NCBI GenBank assembly: GCA_024281135.1
Contig: JAMXLG010000246.1
Coordinates: forward strand, 1 to 13,115
From: Vulcanimicrobiia bacterium
GTDB lineage: Bacteria > Eremiobacterota > Eremiobacteria > Baltobacterales > Baltobacteraceae
DNA length: 13,115 nt
Reading direction: 5' to 3'
The notes beneath the pieces were generated by a model, which ran no database searches, was not told where the DNA came from, and saw only the letters and a program-made list of their open reading frames with translations. The translations under genes and the position numbers were made by a program. Below, one piece after another: positions 1-6,803 of the stretch. Each line of letters starts with the position of its first letter. The stretch's first letter is position 1.

Positions 1-2
1 GG

Positions 3-308
3 TACGGCGGCCTTGATCCGGAGACGTCTGAGCCGTGGATCTGCGCTAATCGCGCACCGAGTGGGCCGAATCTGGCGCGCTGGTGCGACGCTCGCTACGA
101 TGCTGCCTTTGCCGATCAACAGCGCACGGTCGATCCGGCAGGCCGCACGAACGATTTTCACGTGATGCAGCAGCGCGTCTTCGACAACGTGACGGCGGTG
201 TTTACGGTCTACCGGACGGAATACGAGGCGATCAATCCCTCGCTACGAGGTGTCGCGCCGAATATGCTCTATAACTTCGGACAGACGCAAGATTGGTCGC
301 TGCAATGA
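3..308 (+). CDS. Peptide ABC transporter substrate-binding protein, C-terminal fragment (SBP family 5)
   Basis: Open frame entering from the left edge; only the last 101 residues are present. The pattern resembles the C-terminal lobe of DppA/OppA-type extracytoplasmic solute-binding proteins: a short segment ending in RWCD, then Y and a run of polar residues, a TVDPAGR motif typical of the helix before the last strand, a VFDNVTAVFTVYRTE strand region, and a terminal N-P-x-L-x-G segment followed by an aromatic tail (NFGQTQDW). In the family, this lobe closes over the bound oligopeptide outside the membrane and passes it to an ABC permease. The permease genes, if linked, lie outside the window. 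The stop TGA overlaps an in-frame ATG of the next gene (ATGA, 305–308), but a better start lies further on. The family call rests on motif memory only and could be off at the sub-family level. Confidence 0.62.
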   Translation, partial: YGGLDPETSEPWICANRAPSGPNLARWCDARYDAAFADQQRTVDPAGRTNDFHVMQQRVFDNVTAVFTVYRTEYEAINPSLRGVAPNMLYNFGQTQDWSLQ

Positions 309-325
309 TTGCCGACCCGTTGCGA

Positions 326-331
326 TATACT
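326..331 (+). promoter_or_regulatory. Possible -10 box (TATACT) ahead of the methyltransferase
   Basis: TATACT differs from TATAAT at one position and lies 24 nt before the ATG at 356. A start site about 7 nt downstream would give a short leader carrying the GGAGGA ribosome site at 340–345. No convincing -35 hexamer is seen at 16–18 nt spacing, so this is weak. Confidence 0.25.
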
Positions 332-355
332 CGTGTCCTGGAGGAACGCACGACG

Positions 356-1138
356 ATGAGCGCTTCTTCGGAGAAATCATTTTGGGGTCGCAACGCAAAG
401 GACTGGATTGCGATCCAGGAGCCATTACACCGCCCGCTGTACGACGCGCTGCTTGATTCCGTTGCGCTGCCGCCGGGAAGCGCACTGCTTGATGCCGGCT
501 GCGGTTCGGGCGTTGTCAGTTTGCTTGCGACGCAGCACGGGATTGCGGTGACCGGAGTAGACGTTTCGCAACCGTTCATCGACATTGCACGAAAACGCGT
601 CCCCGACGCCTCGTTCGTTGTCGGGGACTTTCAGGAGCTGCCCTTTGAAGACGCATCGTTTGACGGGCTCATCGCATCGAATTCGCTCCAGTTCGTGCCC
701 GATCGTTTCGGCGCGATGCAAGAAGCGGCGCGTGTTTTACGCCGCGGTGGACGAGCTGCAATCGCCGTCTTCGATGCCGAGGAAAAGTGCGACGGCGCAA
801 AACCGATCGCCGCGATGCTCTCGCTGCTCCAACCCGCAGTCCTCGGTACACCGGGACCCTTTGCGCTCTCGGCTCCGGGTCAACTCGAAGCGCTCTTGAA
901 CGATACGGGTTTTGTGTGCGAGGAGGTCCGGTTCGTCGAGACGCCTTGGGTCTATGCCAATCGCGACGTTGCCGTGCGCGCCTTCTTGTCGGCGGGACCG
1001 GGAACGCAAGCGCGCCTCGCCGTTGGCGCTGAGAAGCTGCTCGCGACGTTGCAGTCCGCGGTAGAACCGTATTGCCGTGTAGATGGATCGTACCGCTTGG
1101 AGAACGTCTTCAAAATCGTCGTCGGAAGAAAAGCGTAA
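356..1138 (+). CDS. Class I SAM-dependent methyltransferase (UbiE/Methyltransf_11-like)
   Basis: 260 residues. Motif I is LLDAGCGSGVVSLLA at about residues 43–57, the glycine-rich SAM loop. An acidic residue follows beta-2 (VTGVDVSQPF), then the motif-II-like VVGDFQELPFEDASFDGL and the motif-III-like AARVLRRGGRAAIAVF. This is the usual Rossmann-type small-molecule methyltransferase layout. The N-terminal phrase FWGRNAKDWIAIQEPLHRPLY is typical of cytosolic enzymes of this broad group. The substrate cannot be read from the sequence. ATG 356 is chosen because GGAGGA at 340–345 sits 10 nt upstream. Longer in-frame alternatives (TTG 293, ATG 305) would overlap the upstream gene and lack a ribosome site. 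mnmE starts 2 nt after its stop, so the two are probably co-transcribed, but this says little about substrate. Confidence 0.88.
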   Translation: MSASSEKSFWGRNAKDWIAIQEPLHRPLYDALLDSVALPPGSALLDAGCGSGVVSLLATQHGIAVTGVDVSQPFIDIARKRVPDASFVVGDFQELPFEDASFDGLIASNSLQFVPDRFGAMQEAARVLRRGGRAAIAVFDAEEKCDGAKPIAAMLSLLQPAVLGTPGPFALSAPGQLEALLNDTGFVCEEVRFVETPWVYANRDVAVRAFLSAGPGTQARLAVGAEKLLATLQSAVEPYCRVDGSYRLENVFKIVVGRKA

Positions 1139-1140
1139 CG

Positions 1141-2481
1141 TTGGCAGATACCATCACTGCCATTGCTACGCCGCCCGGCCGGGGCGCGATCGCGATCGTG
1201 CGCGTGAGCGGTCCCGGCGTTCGCGCACTAGCCGCGCATGTGGTTCCTGATGTCGAGCTTCGCCCGCGTTACGCGCATTACGCGGAAATCCACGACGAAC
1301 ACCATCGCACGATCGATCGCGGATTAGTCCTCTTTTCACCGGCACCGCATTCGTACACGGGCGAGGACACGCTGGAATTACACGTGCACGGCTCGCCTGT
1401 GGTCGCGAACGAAGTCGTGCGTGCATTGCTGGCGCGCGGCGCGCGTCTGGCCGAACCCGGTGAGTTCACGCGCCGTGCATTTATGAACGGAAAGATGGAT
1501 TTACATGCCGCGGCATCGGTCGCGGATCTCATCGATGCTGAGACGCGGTCGGCGGCGCGCGCGGCGCTTGCAAATCTTGGCGGCGGACTCACGAACGAAA
1601 TTCGGGCGCTGCGCGCGCGACTGACCACAATCGTCGAAGACTGCAGCGGCGCCATCGACTTTCCGGAAGAAGTTCCTGAGCCGGATCGCGAGCACGTGGA
1701 CGCAGAGTTGCGCGCAATTCTCGAACGTCTTGCGCAACTGCGCCATGACGGCGACGTGGGACGGCTTGTCCGCGAAGGCGTCGGCGTCGCCATCGTCGGT
1801 CCACCCAACGCCGGCAAATCGTCGCTTCTCAATGCACTGCTCGGTGAAGAACGCGCCATCGTCTCGGAGATTCCCGGAACGACGCGCGACACGATCGAGG
1901 AGTCGATTGCGATCGACGGTGTGCGCGTACGTCTAGTCGACACGGCTGGAATTCGCCAACATGCGGACCGCTTGGAAGCCGCCGGTATCGAACGCACCCG
2001 CCGCGTCCTCACCGCCGCGCGAATCGCGTTAGTGGTGCTCGACGGCTCGCAACCGCTCGATGCTGAAGCGCGCGCGCTTTTGAACGCGACCGCAGATCGC
2101 GAACGCGTCGTATTCTTCAATAAGGCGGATGTGGGCGAAGACGGCGCGCACGAAGCAAACGTGGGCGACGCGATCGTCGGATCAGTGCGCGAACCCGGGA
2201 CGTTGCGCGCGATTCGTTCGGCAATTGCCCGCGTCGGCTGGGGCGGAGAAGTGCCGGATCTCGAACGTCCACACCTCGCTTCACTCTACGAGTTCGATGC
2301 CGTCAACGCCGCCATTGCAGCGCTCGAAGAGGCGCGTGCGACCCTGCGGCGCGGTGACGCTACGGACTGGATAGTCAGCGACTTGCAAGCGGCGTATGCT
2401 GTATTGGGGCATGTCAGCGGCGATTTCGCGGCCGAAGAAGTGCTCACGGGTGTCTTTGCGAGATTCTGCATCGGAAAATAG
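1141..2481 (+). CDS. mnmE: tRNA modification GTPase MnmE (TrmE)
   Basis: 446 residues, the normal MnmE length. With MnmG it installs the carboxymethylaminomethyl group at C5 of wobble uridine 34 in certain tRNAs, using GTP, a tetrahydrofolate one-carbon donor and FAD. The N-terminal TrmE domain opens with TITAIATPPGRGAIAIVRVSG and includes the folate-side motifs HVHGSP and EPGEFTRRAFMNGKMDLHAA. The G domain carries G1 GPPNAGKS (220–227), G2 GTTRD (246–250), G3 DTAG (267–270) and G4 NKAD (327–330). The extreme C terminus is FCIGK, with the conserved cysteine at 443. The start is taken as TTG 1141, giving the usual LADTITA N terminus. The frame is open further upstream (ATG 1072), but that part lies inside the methyltransferase and matches no MnmE sequence. 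GGAAG at 1124–1128 may be the ribosome site. mnmG is not adjacent: two genes intervene. Confidence 0.97.
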   Translation: MADTITAIATPPGRGAIAIVRVSGPGVRALAAHVVPDVELRPRYAHYAEIHDEHHRTIDRGLVLFSPAPHSYTGEDTLELHVHGSPVVANEVVRALLARGARLAEPGEFTRRAFMNGKMDLHAAASVADLIDAETRSAARAALANLGGGLTNEIRALRARLTTIVEDCSGAIDFPEEVPEPDREHVDAELRAILERLAQLRHDGDVGRLVREGVGVAIVGPPNAGKSSLLNALLGEERAIVSEIPGTTRDTIEESIAIDGVRVRLVDTAGIRQHADRLEAAGIERTRRVLTAARIALVVLDGSQPLDAEARALLNATADRERVVFFNKADVGEDGAHEANVGDAIVGSVREPGTLRAIRSAIARVGWGGEVPDLERPHLASLYEFDAVNAAIAALEEARATLRRGDATDWIVSDLQAAYAVLGHVSGDFAAEEVLTGVFARFCIGK

Positions 2482-2490
2482 CACAAGATC

Positions 2491-2497
2491 AGGAGGG
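2491..2497 (+). promoter_or_regulatory. Strong Shine-Dalgarno site of the HdeD-like gene
   Basis: AGGAGGG ends 3 nt before ATG 2501. It is the strongest ribosome site in the window and decides this start over the in-frame ATG at 2396, which lies inside mnmE. Confidence 0.75.
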
Positions 2498-2500
2498 ACC

Positions 2501-3064
2501 ATGCTTCACGTCTTGGCCCGCAATTGGTGGGCGCTCCTCATCCGCGGCATTGTGGCCATTATCTTCGGTATTCTCGCGTTTCTTTGGCCGGGCGCAACCG
2601 GCATAGCACTGGTCATTCTCTTCGGCGCGTACGCGTTGGTCGATGGTATCTTTGCGATTGTGTCAGCGGTGCGTGCCGCGCAAGCCCACGAGCGATGGGG
2701 AGCATTTTTGCTCGAAGGCATCGTCGGATTGGTGATCGCGGCGGTTACGATTTACGACCTCCGCCTCACTGCGCTCGCGTTGTACATCACGATTGCGGTG
2801 TGGGCACTCTTGACCGGAATCTTTGAACTCGTTGCGGCAATTCGTTTGCGCAAAGAGATTAAAAACGAGTGGTTGCTCATTCTCGGCGGAATTGCGTCGA
2901 TCGTCTTCGGCGTCTTGATGATCGTGTATCCGCTCGCTGGTATATTGACCGTGATTTGGCTCATCGGTGCATACGCGATCGTCTTCGGCGTAATGATGAT
3001 CGGCCTGTCGTTCCGGTTGCGGCGGTTCGCTGAAGAAAAGCCTGTGCTAGCGCGCACGCCCTAG
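2501..3064 (+). CDS. HdeD-family (DUF308) inner-membrane protein
   Basis: 187 residues and very hydrophobic, close to the length of E. coli HdeD. About six membrane segments can be drawn. The first covers WWALLIRGIVAIIFGILAFL and the second ALVILFGAYALVDGIFAIV. The next pair lies around FLLEGIVGLVIAAV and LYITIAVWALLTGIFELVAA. The last pair lies around ILGGIASIVFGVLMIVYPL and VIWLIGAYAIVFGVMMIGL. The repeated R-G-(I/V)-x-x-(I/L)-x-F-G-x-x-x-x-x-x-P signature in the odd-numbered helices fits a family built from three helical hairpins. HdeD is linked to acid resistance in enterics; elsewhere the role is unknown, and no acid-stress partners are present here. The gene follows mnmE by 19 nt and could be read with it. 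Its stop TAG is the same CTAG that ends the convergent gene on the other strand. Confidence 0.87.
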   Translation: MLHVLARNWWALLIRGIVAIIFGILAFLWPGATGIALVILFGAYALVDGIFAIVSAVRAAQAHERWGAFLLEGIVGLVIAAVTIYDLRLTALALYITIAVWALLTGIFELVAAIRLRKEIKNEWLLILGGIASIVFGVLMIVYPLAGILTVIWLIGAYAIVFGVMMIGLSFRLRRFAEEKPVLARTP

Positions 3065-3399
3065 GGTAAGCCGCGCGGCGGCGGTCCGCAGTGTGCGTCG
3101 TAGCGCGTGCTGCAGACTCTCATATCGAGATAGGTGCTTCGCCCGGGTGCGACATTCACGTGGAACGCTTGCATCGGCACCTCGTCCGAGTCGGTGGTAA
3201 CGGTGTACGGCCCCGGCTTGAGGTTGGGAAGCGCATAACGGCCGCTGCGATCTGTCGTCGCCTCTGATGTCGTTGGACCCTCGGCTAGCACGTGCACACC
3301 TTCGAGGGCGTGGCCGTTGCCTTCGTCGAGAACGCGACCGGCTAGCGCCGTCACGACGAGCGCAATGGTAGCGAACGTGCGGATGTGCGCCATCGCCAT
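3061..3399 (-). CDS. Small secreted protein with one carboxypeptidase-regulatory-like (Ig/beta-sandwich) domain
   Basis: 112 residues. A basic start (MAMAHIR) is followed by the hydrophobic run TFATIALVVTALA, a likely signal peptide cut near residue 20. The mature part reads G-R-V-L-D-E-G…ALEGVHVLAEG…ATTDRSGRYALPNLKPGPYTVTT. This is the repeat pattern of the CarboxypepD_reg domain: a G-x-V-x-D opening, a T-D-x-x-G-x-Y turn and an L-x-P-G-x-Y strand. Two cysteines near the end (C96, C104) may form a disulfide outside the membrane. Such domains bind surfaces or act as extracellular modules; no catalytic part is present. It may start at ATG 3399 or ATG 3393. No Shine-Dalgarno is visible. A TANNNT box 7 nt ahead of ATG 3399 suggests a leaderless mRNA. 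It diverges from mnmG across 20 bp and converges on the HdeD-like gene with overlapping stops. Confidence 0.8.
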   Translation of the reverse strand: MAMAHIRTFATIALVVTALAGRVLDEGNGHALEGVHVLAEGPTTSEATTDRSGRYALPNLKPGPYTVTTDSDEVPMQAFHVNVAPGRSTYLDMRVCSTRYDAHCGPPPRGLP

Positions 3400-3419
3400 A
3401 TCTGATACACTAGCACATC
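3400..3419. promoter_or_regulatory. Compact bidirectional promoter with overlapping, opposed -10 boxes
   Basis: This 20-bp gap separates two divergent start codons. On the plus strand, TG-A-TACACT (3403–3411) is an extended -10 of the form TGnTAnnnT, ending 8 nt before GTG 3420 of mnmG. On the minus strand, TAGTGT (3412 down to 3407) ends 7 nt before ATG 3399. The two boxes overlap almost fully around ATACACTA. Neither gene shows a Shine-Dalgarno site. A transcript start about 7 nt after each box would fall at, or within 1–2 nt of, the start codon, so both mRNAs would be leaderless or nearly so. The -35 regions are poor. The promoter reading is inference; the boxes and distances are seen directly. 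Confidence 0.42.
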
Positions 3420-5261
3420 GTGAACGGGGTGATCATTGTTGGCGGCGGTCATGCGGGCGTCGAAGCGGCGCTTGCTTCCGCGCGCCTTGGCGTGCCGACC
3501 ACACTGGTTACGGGCGACCCGCAAAAGATCTGCACGCTGCCGTGCAACCCGTCGATCGGCGGCAGCGCGAAAGGGCAGCTCGTCCGCGAGATCGACGCGC
3601 TCGGCGGCGCCATGGGGACGCTTGCCGATCAATGCAGTGTCCATTCGCGCTTTTTGAATGAAAGCAAGGGCCCGGCCGTTCGTGCGCTGCGCCAGCAAAT
3701 GGACAAGCCGGCATACGCGCGGCTTGCAATCGACGTGTTGCGATCGCAGCCGAACCTCGAGATCGTCCAAGGACTCGTCGAGGACTTGATCGTCGAGACC
3801 GGAGTCGTTCGCGGTGTCGTGTGCGCCGATGGGACCCGGCACTACGCCAGTGCGGTAGTACTCGCGACGGGGACGTTTCTCGGCGGCAAGACGTTCCGCG
3901 GCGGGGTCGTGCAGGCCGAAGGACGGTTCGGTGAAGCGCCGGCGATCGGCCTTTCGCACGCGCTGCGCAGGCTCGGATTTCCAACGCGCCGCTTGAAGAC
4001 GGGCACGCCGCCGCGCATCGATAAGACAAGCGTTGATTACGATGCAATGCAGCTGCAACCGCCGAGCGATGTGCCGCTGACGTTTTCATATACGAGCGCG
4101 CCGCGATTTGCTGGGCCTCAGCTCAATTGTTACATCACGCAAACCAACGAGCGCACGCACAACCTTGTGCGCGATAACTTGCATCTGTCGCCGCTGTATG
4201 GTTTGGATCTGATCGAAGGCATCGGTCCGCGGTATTGCCCGTCGATCGAAGACAAAGTCGTAAAATTCGCGCATAACCCGTCGCATTCAATTTTCATGGA
4301 ACCCGAAGGTTGGAACGAACCGACGCTCTATGTCGGCGGGTTTTCGACGTCGTTGCCTGCAGAAGTGCAGTTGAAAATGCTGCACACGTTGCCGGGATTG
4401 GAATCGTGCGTGATGTTGCGCGCCGGCTACGCGGTGGAATACGACATGATACCGCCGACCGAGTTGCGCGATACGCTCGAAACGCATCGCGTGCAAAATC
4501 TTTTCCATTGCGGACAACTCAACGGCACGTCGGGGTATGAAGAAGCTGCAGCGCAAGGACTCATTGCGGGAATCAATGCAGCGCGCGCGGTGCAAGGACG
4601 TGAACCGCTGCGACTTGCACGTAGCGATGCATACATCGGCGTGTTGATCGACGACCTCGTTAGCAAAGGCGTCGACGAACCGTACCGTATGCTGACGTCG
4701 CGCGCGGAGCATCGCGTGATCTTGCGCCACGATAACGCAGACACGCGCTTGACGCCGATGGGTCGCGAAATCGGCCTCGTTACGGACGAGGCGTGGGAAG
4801 CGTACATCAAACGGCAAGCGTCGTTGCGCGAGGTGATGAAACGCGCCGAGCGCACCCGCGTGCCCGTCGACCAGATCGGGGATCAGCGATTCGAGGCGGG
4901 AGCGACGCTCGCCGATGCGTTGCGCCGCCCGACGTTAATGTTTGGTGATATTGCGCCGTTCTTCGATCCGCCGGCCGGCGACGAACTGGGCGAACGCGCA
5001 ACGATTGAGTTGAAAGTCGCGGGATACGTACGCCGTCAGGAGCTTGCGATCGAAAAGGCCACGCGAACCGAGCGCGTCCTCATTCCAGAAAGCCTCGACT
5101 ATGCCGCGATTGCGGCACTCTCGCGCGAGGCGCGCGAAAAGCTCTCGGCGCAACGGCCGCGCACGCTCGGCGCGGCGAGCCGCATTCCCGGCGTCACGCC
5201 TGCCGATGTTGCGATTCTTGGCCTTTTCGTCCATCGGGAACGAAGCGCAGCGAGCGCGTGA
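3420..5261 (+). CDS. mnmG: tRNA uridine-5-carboxymethylaminomethyl(34) synthesis enzyme MnmG (GidA)
   Basis: 613 residues, typical of long-form MnmG. It is the FAD/NADH partner of MnmE in wobble-uridine modification. The N terminus is the FAD-binding Rossmann motif [21 protein letters not shown]. The family signature [12 protein letters not shown] follows, with C42 in the place of the E. coli active cysteine C47. The second conserved cysteine is in RYCPSIEDK (C273, equivalent to C277). Later come [16 protein letters not shown], the second family signature [18 protein letters not shown], and the C-terminal helical region with [16 protein letters not shown] and [13 protein letters not shown], which contacts MnmE and tRNA. 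The start is GTG 3420, which puts the first beta strand at residue 4 as in relatives. There is no Shine-Dalgarno, but an extended -10 lies 8 nt upstream. The stop overlaps the rsmG start (GTGA). Confidence 0.97.
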   Translation: MNGVIIVGGGHAGVEAALASARLGVPTTLVTGDPQKICTLPCNPSIGGSAKGQLVREIDALGGAMGTLADQCSVHSRFLNESKGPAVRALRQQMDKPAYARLAIDVLRSQPNLEIVQGLVEDLIVETGVVRGVVCADGTRHYASAVVLATGTFLGGKTFRGGVVQAEGRFGEAPAIGLSHALRRLGFPTRRLKTGTPPRIDKTSVDYDAMQLQPPSDVPLTFSYTSAPRFAGPQLNCYITQTNERTHNLVRDNLHLSPLYGLDLIEGIGPRYCPSIEDKVVKFAHNPSHSIFMEPEGWNEPTLYVGGFSTSLPAEVQLKMLHTLPGLESCVMLRAGYAVEYDMIPPTELRDTLETHRVQNLFHCGQLNGTSGYEEAAAQGLIAGINAARAVQGREPLRLARSDAYIGVLIDDLVSKGVDEPYRMLTSRAEHRVILRHDNADTRLTPMGREIGLVTDEAWEAYIKRQASLREVMKRAERTRVPVDQIGDQRFEAGATLADALRRPTLMFGDIAPFFDPPAGDELGERATIELKVAGYVRRQELAIEKATRTERVLIPESLDYAAIAALSREAREKLSAQRPRTLGAASRIPGVTPADVAILGLFVHRERSAASA

Positions 5262-5956
5262 GCGAGTTCGACGAGGTCTTCGGTCTCCTCGCCGGCCACG
5301 TTCCCGAAGAGCATCGCGAGCGGCTGGCACGCTACGGAGAACGGGTTCTCGAGGCAAATCGCAAGTTCAACCTCACCGGCGCGAAAGACGCGGCGGAGTT
5401 CGCGCCTCACATTATCGATAGCGTTTCGATCGCGCCGTACATCGAGCAGTCGCTGGTGGACATCGGCTCAGGAGGCGGACTCCCCGCGATCCCGCTGGCG
5501 ATCGTCACGGGCGTTTCCGTGTTGATGGTCGAGTCGACCACGAAGAAGGCGCGATTCCTGGAGCAGATGCTGAGTGAGTTCGAGCTAGCTGGCCGCGTAG
5601 TCGCGCAGCGAGCCGAGGTTGCTGCGCACGACGCGGAGTTGCGCGAGCACTTCCATACCGGAACGGCGCGCGCGGTATCATCGCCGTCGACGGTCGCAGA
5701 GCTCTTGCTGCCCTTCATTCACCGAGGCGGGAGGGCCGTGTTGCAGCGCGGCGCGATGGACGCGCGCGAATATCAAGCGCTCGAGGATGCTTCGCTGATG
5801 CTCGGAGCGCAAGTGGAGCGAGTGATTCCGCAGTTGCCGGAAATCGGTGAAGCGGCATTGGTGCGCCAAGTCGTGCTAATCGGAAAGGCAAGCCACACGC
5901 CGCTGCGCTTTCCCCGTCGCGTCGGGATCCCGGAAAAGCGCCCACTTTGCGTTTAG
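5258..5956 (+). CDS. rsmG: 16S rRNA (guanine(527)-N7)-methyltransferase RsmG (GidB)
   Basis: 232 residues. In the family it methylates N7 of G527 in 16S rRNA, using SAM; loss gives low-level streptomycin resistance. Seen here: [12 protein letters not shown] (the N-x-T region near residues 34–45) and HIIDSVS, where HxxDS is the family signature. The SAM loop is [16 protein letters not shown] at about 67–82, followed by [13 protein letters not shown] (acidic loop after beta-2) and [18 protein letters not shown]. The closing motif [11 protein letters not shown] is typical of the C terminus. GTG 5258 overlaps the mnmG stop TGA by 4 nt, suggesting translational coupling. The usual RsmG N-terminal helices start close to this codon. 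The 3' end overlaps the stop of the minus-strand gene by 4 nt. Confidence 0.95.
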   Translation: MSEFDEVFGLLAGHVPEEHRERLARYGERVLEANRKFNLTGAKDAAEFAPHIIDSVSIAPYIEQSLVDIGSGGGLPAIPLAIVTGVSVLMVESTTKKARFLEQMLSEFELAGRVVAQRAEVAAHDAELREHFHTGTARAVSSPSTVAELLLPFIHRGGRAVLQRGAMDAREYQALEDASLMLGAQVERVIPQLPEIGEAALVRQVVLIGKASHTPLRFPRRVGIPEKRPLCV

Positions 5957-6651
5957 CCGGTGCGGGCGCGGATTGCTTCGAGGAATCCGCTGAAAATCGG
6001 TCCCGCCAGCGGCTCGTCTAAACCCATTCGTTCGGGATGCCACTGAATCGCTGCGAGCCACGGCTTGCGCATCGGGGTCATCCACTCGATCGCCTCGATC
6101 ACGCCGTCCTCGTGCCGCGCCACGACGCGTAGGCCTTCACCGAGTTCCTCAATGGCTTGATGATGCGACGACGTTGCGTTCCCATTGTGCGTCCGCACGA
6201 GCCGGTGAAGCGCTGACCCAGACTCGATGTGAACCACGTGGCGCTCGGTGTCTTGGAGCTGATGGCCGTCTTCGCTGAGGTGGCGAATAAGGGTGCCGCC
6301 CTGATAGACGTTCAGCAGCTGCATACCGCGGCAAATCGCGAGCACTGGCAGCCGCCTCTCGAACGCCACATCGAGCATCTTCCACTCAGCCTCGTCCCGG
6401 CCGGAAAATGTCTCGCAGATTTGCTCAGGATCCAAAGCGCCGTAGCGATGTGGTTGTACATCCGCGCCGCCAACGAGCATAAGCCCGTCGATTTCCTCGA
6501 GCGCCTCACGGTCCAGCGGTTGCGCCGCGCCAGCGAGCCACACGGGCTCGATCCGCTCACGATAGCCGGCGTGCTCGGCAGATGCCAAAAGAGCGCCGAG
6601 GTATAAGCGGTACTTAGGTTTGCCCTGATCGTAGCTAAGCCCGATCTTCAC
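5953..6651 (-). CDS. Class I glutamine amidotransferase, gamma-glutamyl-GABA hydrolase (PuuD) family
   Basis: 232 residues, peptidase C26 family. Enzymes of this group cleave gamma-glutamyl bonds, for example gamma-Glu-GABA in putrescine breakdown. Seen here: the opening strand KIGLSYD, then GGADVQPHRYG (61–71), DEAEWKMLD, and the nucleophile elbow LAICRGMQLLNVYQGGTL with C107. HHQAI lies in the substrate loop, and the catalytic pair is in QWHPE (H205, E207). All three catalytic residues are present, so it should be active. No other putrescine genes are near, so the exact substrate is open. The start is GTG 6651. Purine-rich GAGGG lies directly before it, which is too close for a normal ribosome site. 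No better start is visible, as the first strand begins at residue 2. It converges with rsmG and diverges from cca. Confidence 0.88.
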   Translation of the reverse strand: MKIGLSYDQGKPKYRLYLGALLASAEHAGYRERIEPVWLAGAAQPLDREALEEIDGLMLVGGADVQPHRYGALDPEQICETFSGRDEAEWKMLDVAFERRLPVLAICRGMQLLNVYQGGTLIRHLSEDGHQLQDTERHVVHIESGSALHRLVRTHNGNATSSHHQAIEELGEGLRVVARHEDGVIEAIEWMTPMRKPWLAAIQWHPERMGLDEPLAGPIFSGFLEAIRARTG

Positions 6652-6680
6652 CCCTCGCCGATTCGCCCTGTTCCCCCAGT

Positions 6681-6723
6681 GTCATCCTGAGCGGAGGCGC
6701 ATAGCGCCGGAGTCGAAGGACCG
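6681..6723. repeat. Dispersed-type hairpin repeat (TCATCCTGAGC…GTCGAAGGA)
   Basis: The element begins GTCATCCTGAGC and ends GTCGAAGGACCG. Its centre holds a perfect hairpin, GGCGC (6696–6700), loop ATA, GCGCC (6704–6708). Outer TCCT (6685–6688) pairs with AGGA (6717–6720), leaving an imperfect middle with A/G mismatches. This end sequence is, from memory, a frequent intergenic repeat in several uncultured bacterial phyla. There is no T-run after it, so it is not a standard intrinsic terminator. Only one copy is seen in this window, so repeat status rests on recall. Confidence 0.5.
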
Positions 6724-6730
6724 TTACGAA

Positions 6731-6746
6731 CGTTTAGCGTGAAACA
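6731..6746. other. parS-like ParB-binding site 1 (13/16)
   Basis: CGTTTAGCGTGAAACA compared with the common parS palindrome TGTTTCACGTGAAACA gives 13 of 16 matches. The right half GTGAAACA is perfect; mismatches fall at positions 1, 6 and 7. It sits in the intergenic gap, centre-to-centre 26 bp from site 2 and about 1.45 kb upstream of parA. Confidence 0.55.
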
Positions 6747-6756
6747 CCGTCCCGGG

Positions 6757-6772
6757 CGTTTCACGGGAAACA
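6757..6772. other. parS-like ParB-binding site 2 (14/16)
   Basis: CGTTTCACGGGAAACA matches TGTTTCACGTGAAACA at 14 of 16 positions; only positions 1 and 10 differ. By a simple count assuming equal base frequencies, a 14/16 match is expected about 0.003 times in 13 kb. The encoded ParB has the standard SRPxIANxLRLLxLP recognition region, which in the family reads this palindrome. The site lies just upstream of the putative cca promoter, so bound ParB could also affect transcription of the cca–parAB operon. Confidence 0.68.
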
Positions 6773-6787
6773 TAGATTTCGCATGGT

Positions 6788-6796
6788 TGGTAACAT
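6788..6796 (+). promoter_or_regulatory. Extended -10 (TGGTAACAT) for a probable leaderless cca mRNA
   Basis: TG-G-TAACAT fits TGnTAnnnT and ends 7 nt before ATG 6804, the same distance seen at the 3399/3420 divergent pair. A second box, TAGATT (6773–6778), could serve ATG 6783 or ATG 6795. GGGAGGG (6797–6803) directly abuts ATG 6804, with no room for a normal ribosome-site spacing. Confidence 0.35.
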
Positions 6797-6803
6797 GGGA
6801 GGG

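Noticed and set aside
154..169. parS-like match (12/16) with core TTTCACGTGA inside the binding-protein gene
   Set aside because: It lies in coding sequence, and a 12/16 match is expected by chance about once per 13–30 kb. It would matter only if conserved or shown to bind ParB.
293..355. Longer start for the methyltransferase (TTG 293 or ATG 305, the latter in an ATGA overlap)
   Set aside because: The added residues have no family similarity and there is no ribosome site, whereas ATG 356 has GGAGGA 10 nt upstream.
1278..2120. Long minus-strand open frame (280 codons) opposite mnmE
   Set aside because: Arg/Ser-rich low-complexity translation typical of the complement of a GC-rich gene; mnmE motifs cover the region.
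3351..4058. Minus-strand open frame (235 codons) opposite the start of mnmG
   Set aside because: It is antisense to the conserved FAD-binding domain, with no recognisable motif and Arg/Ala-rich composition.
6696..6708. Intrinsic terminator reading of the GGCGC-ATA-GCGCC hairpin
   Set aside because: The stem is short and no T-run follows on either strand.
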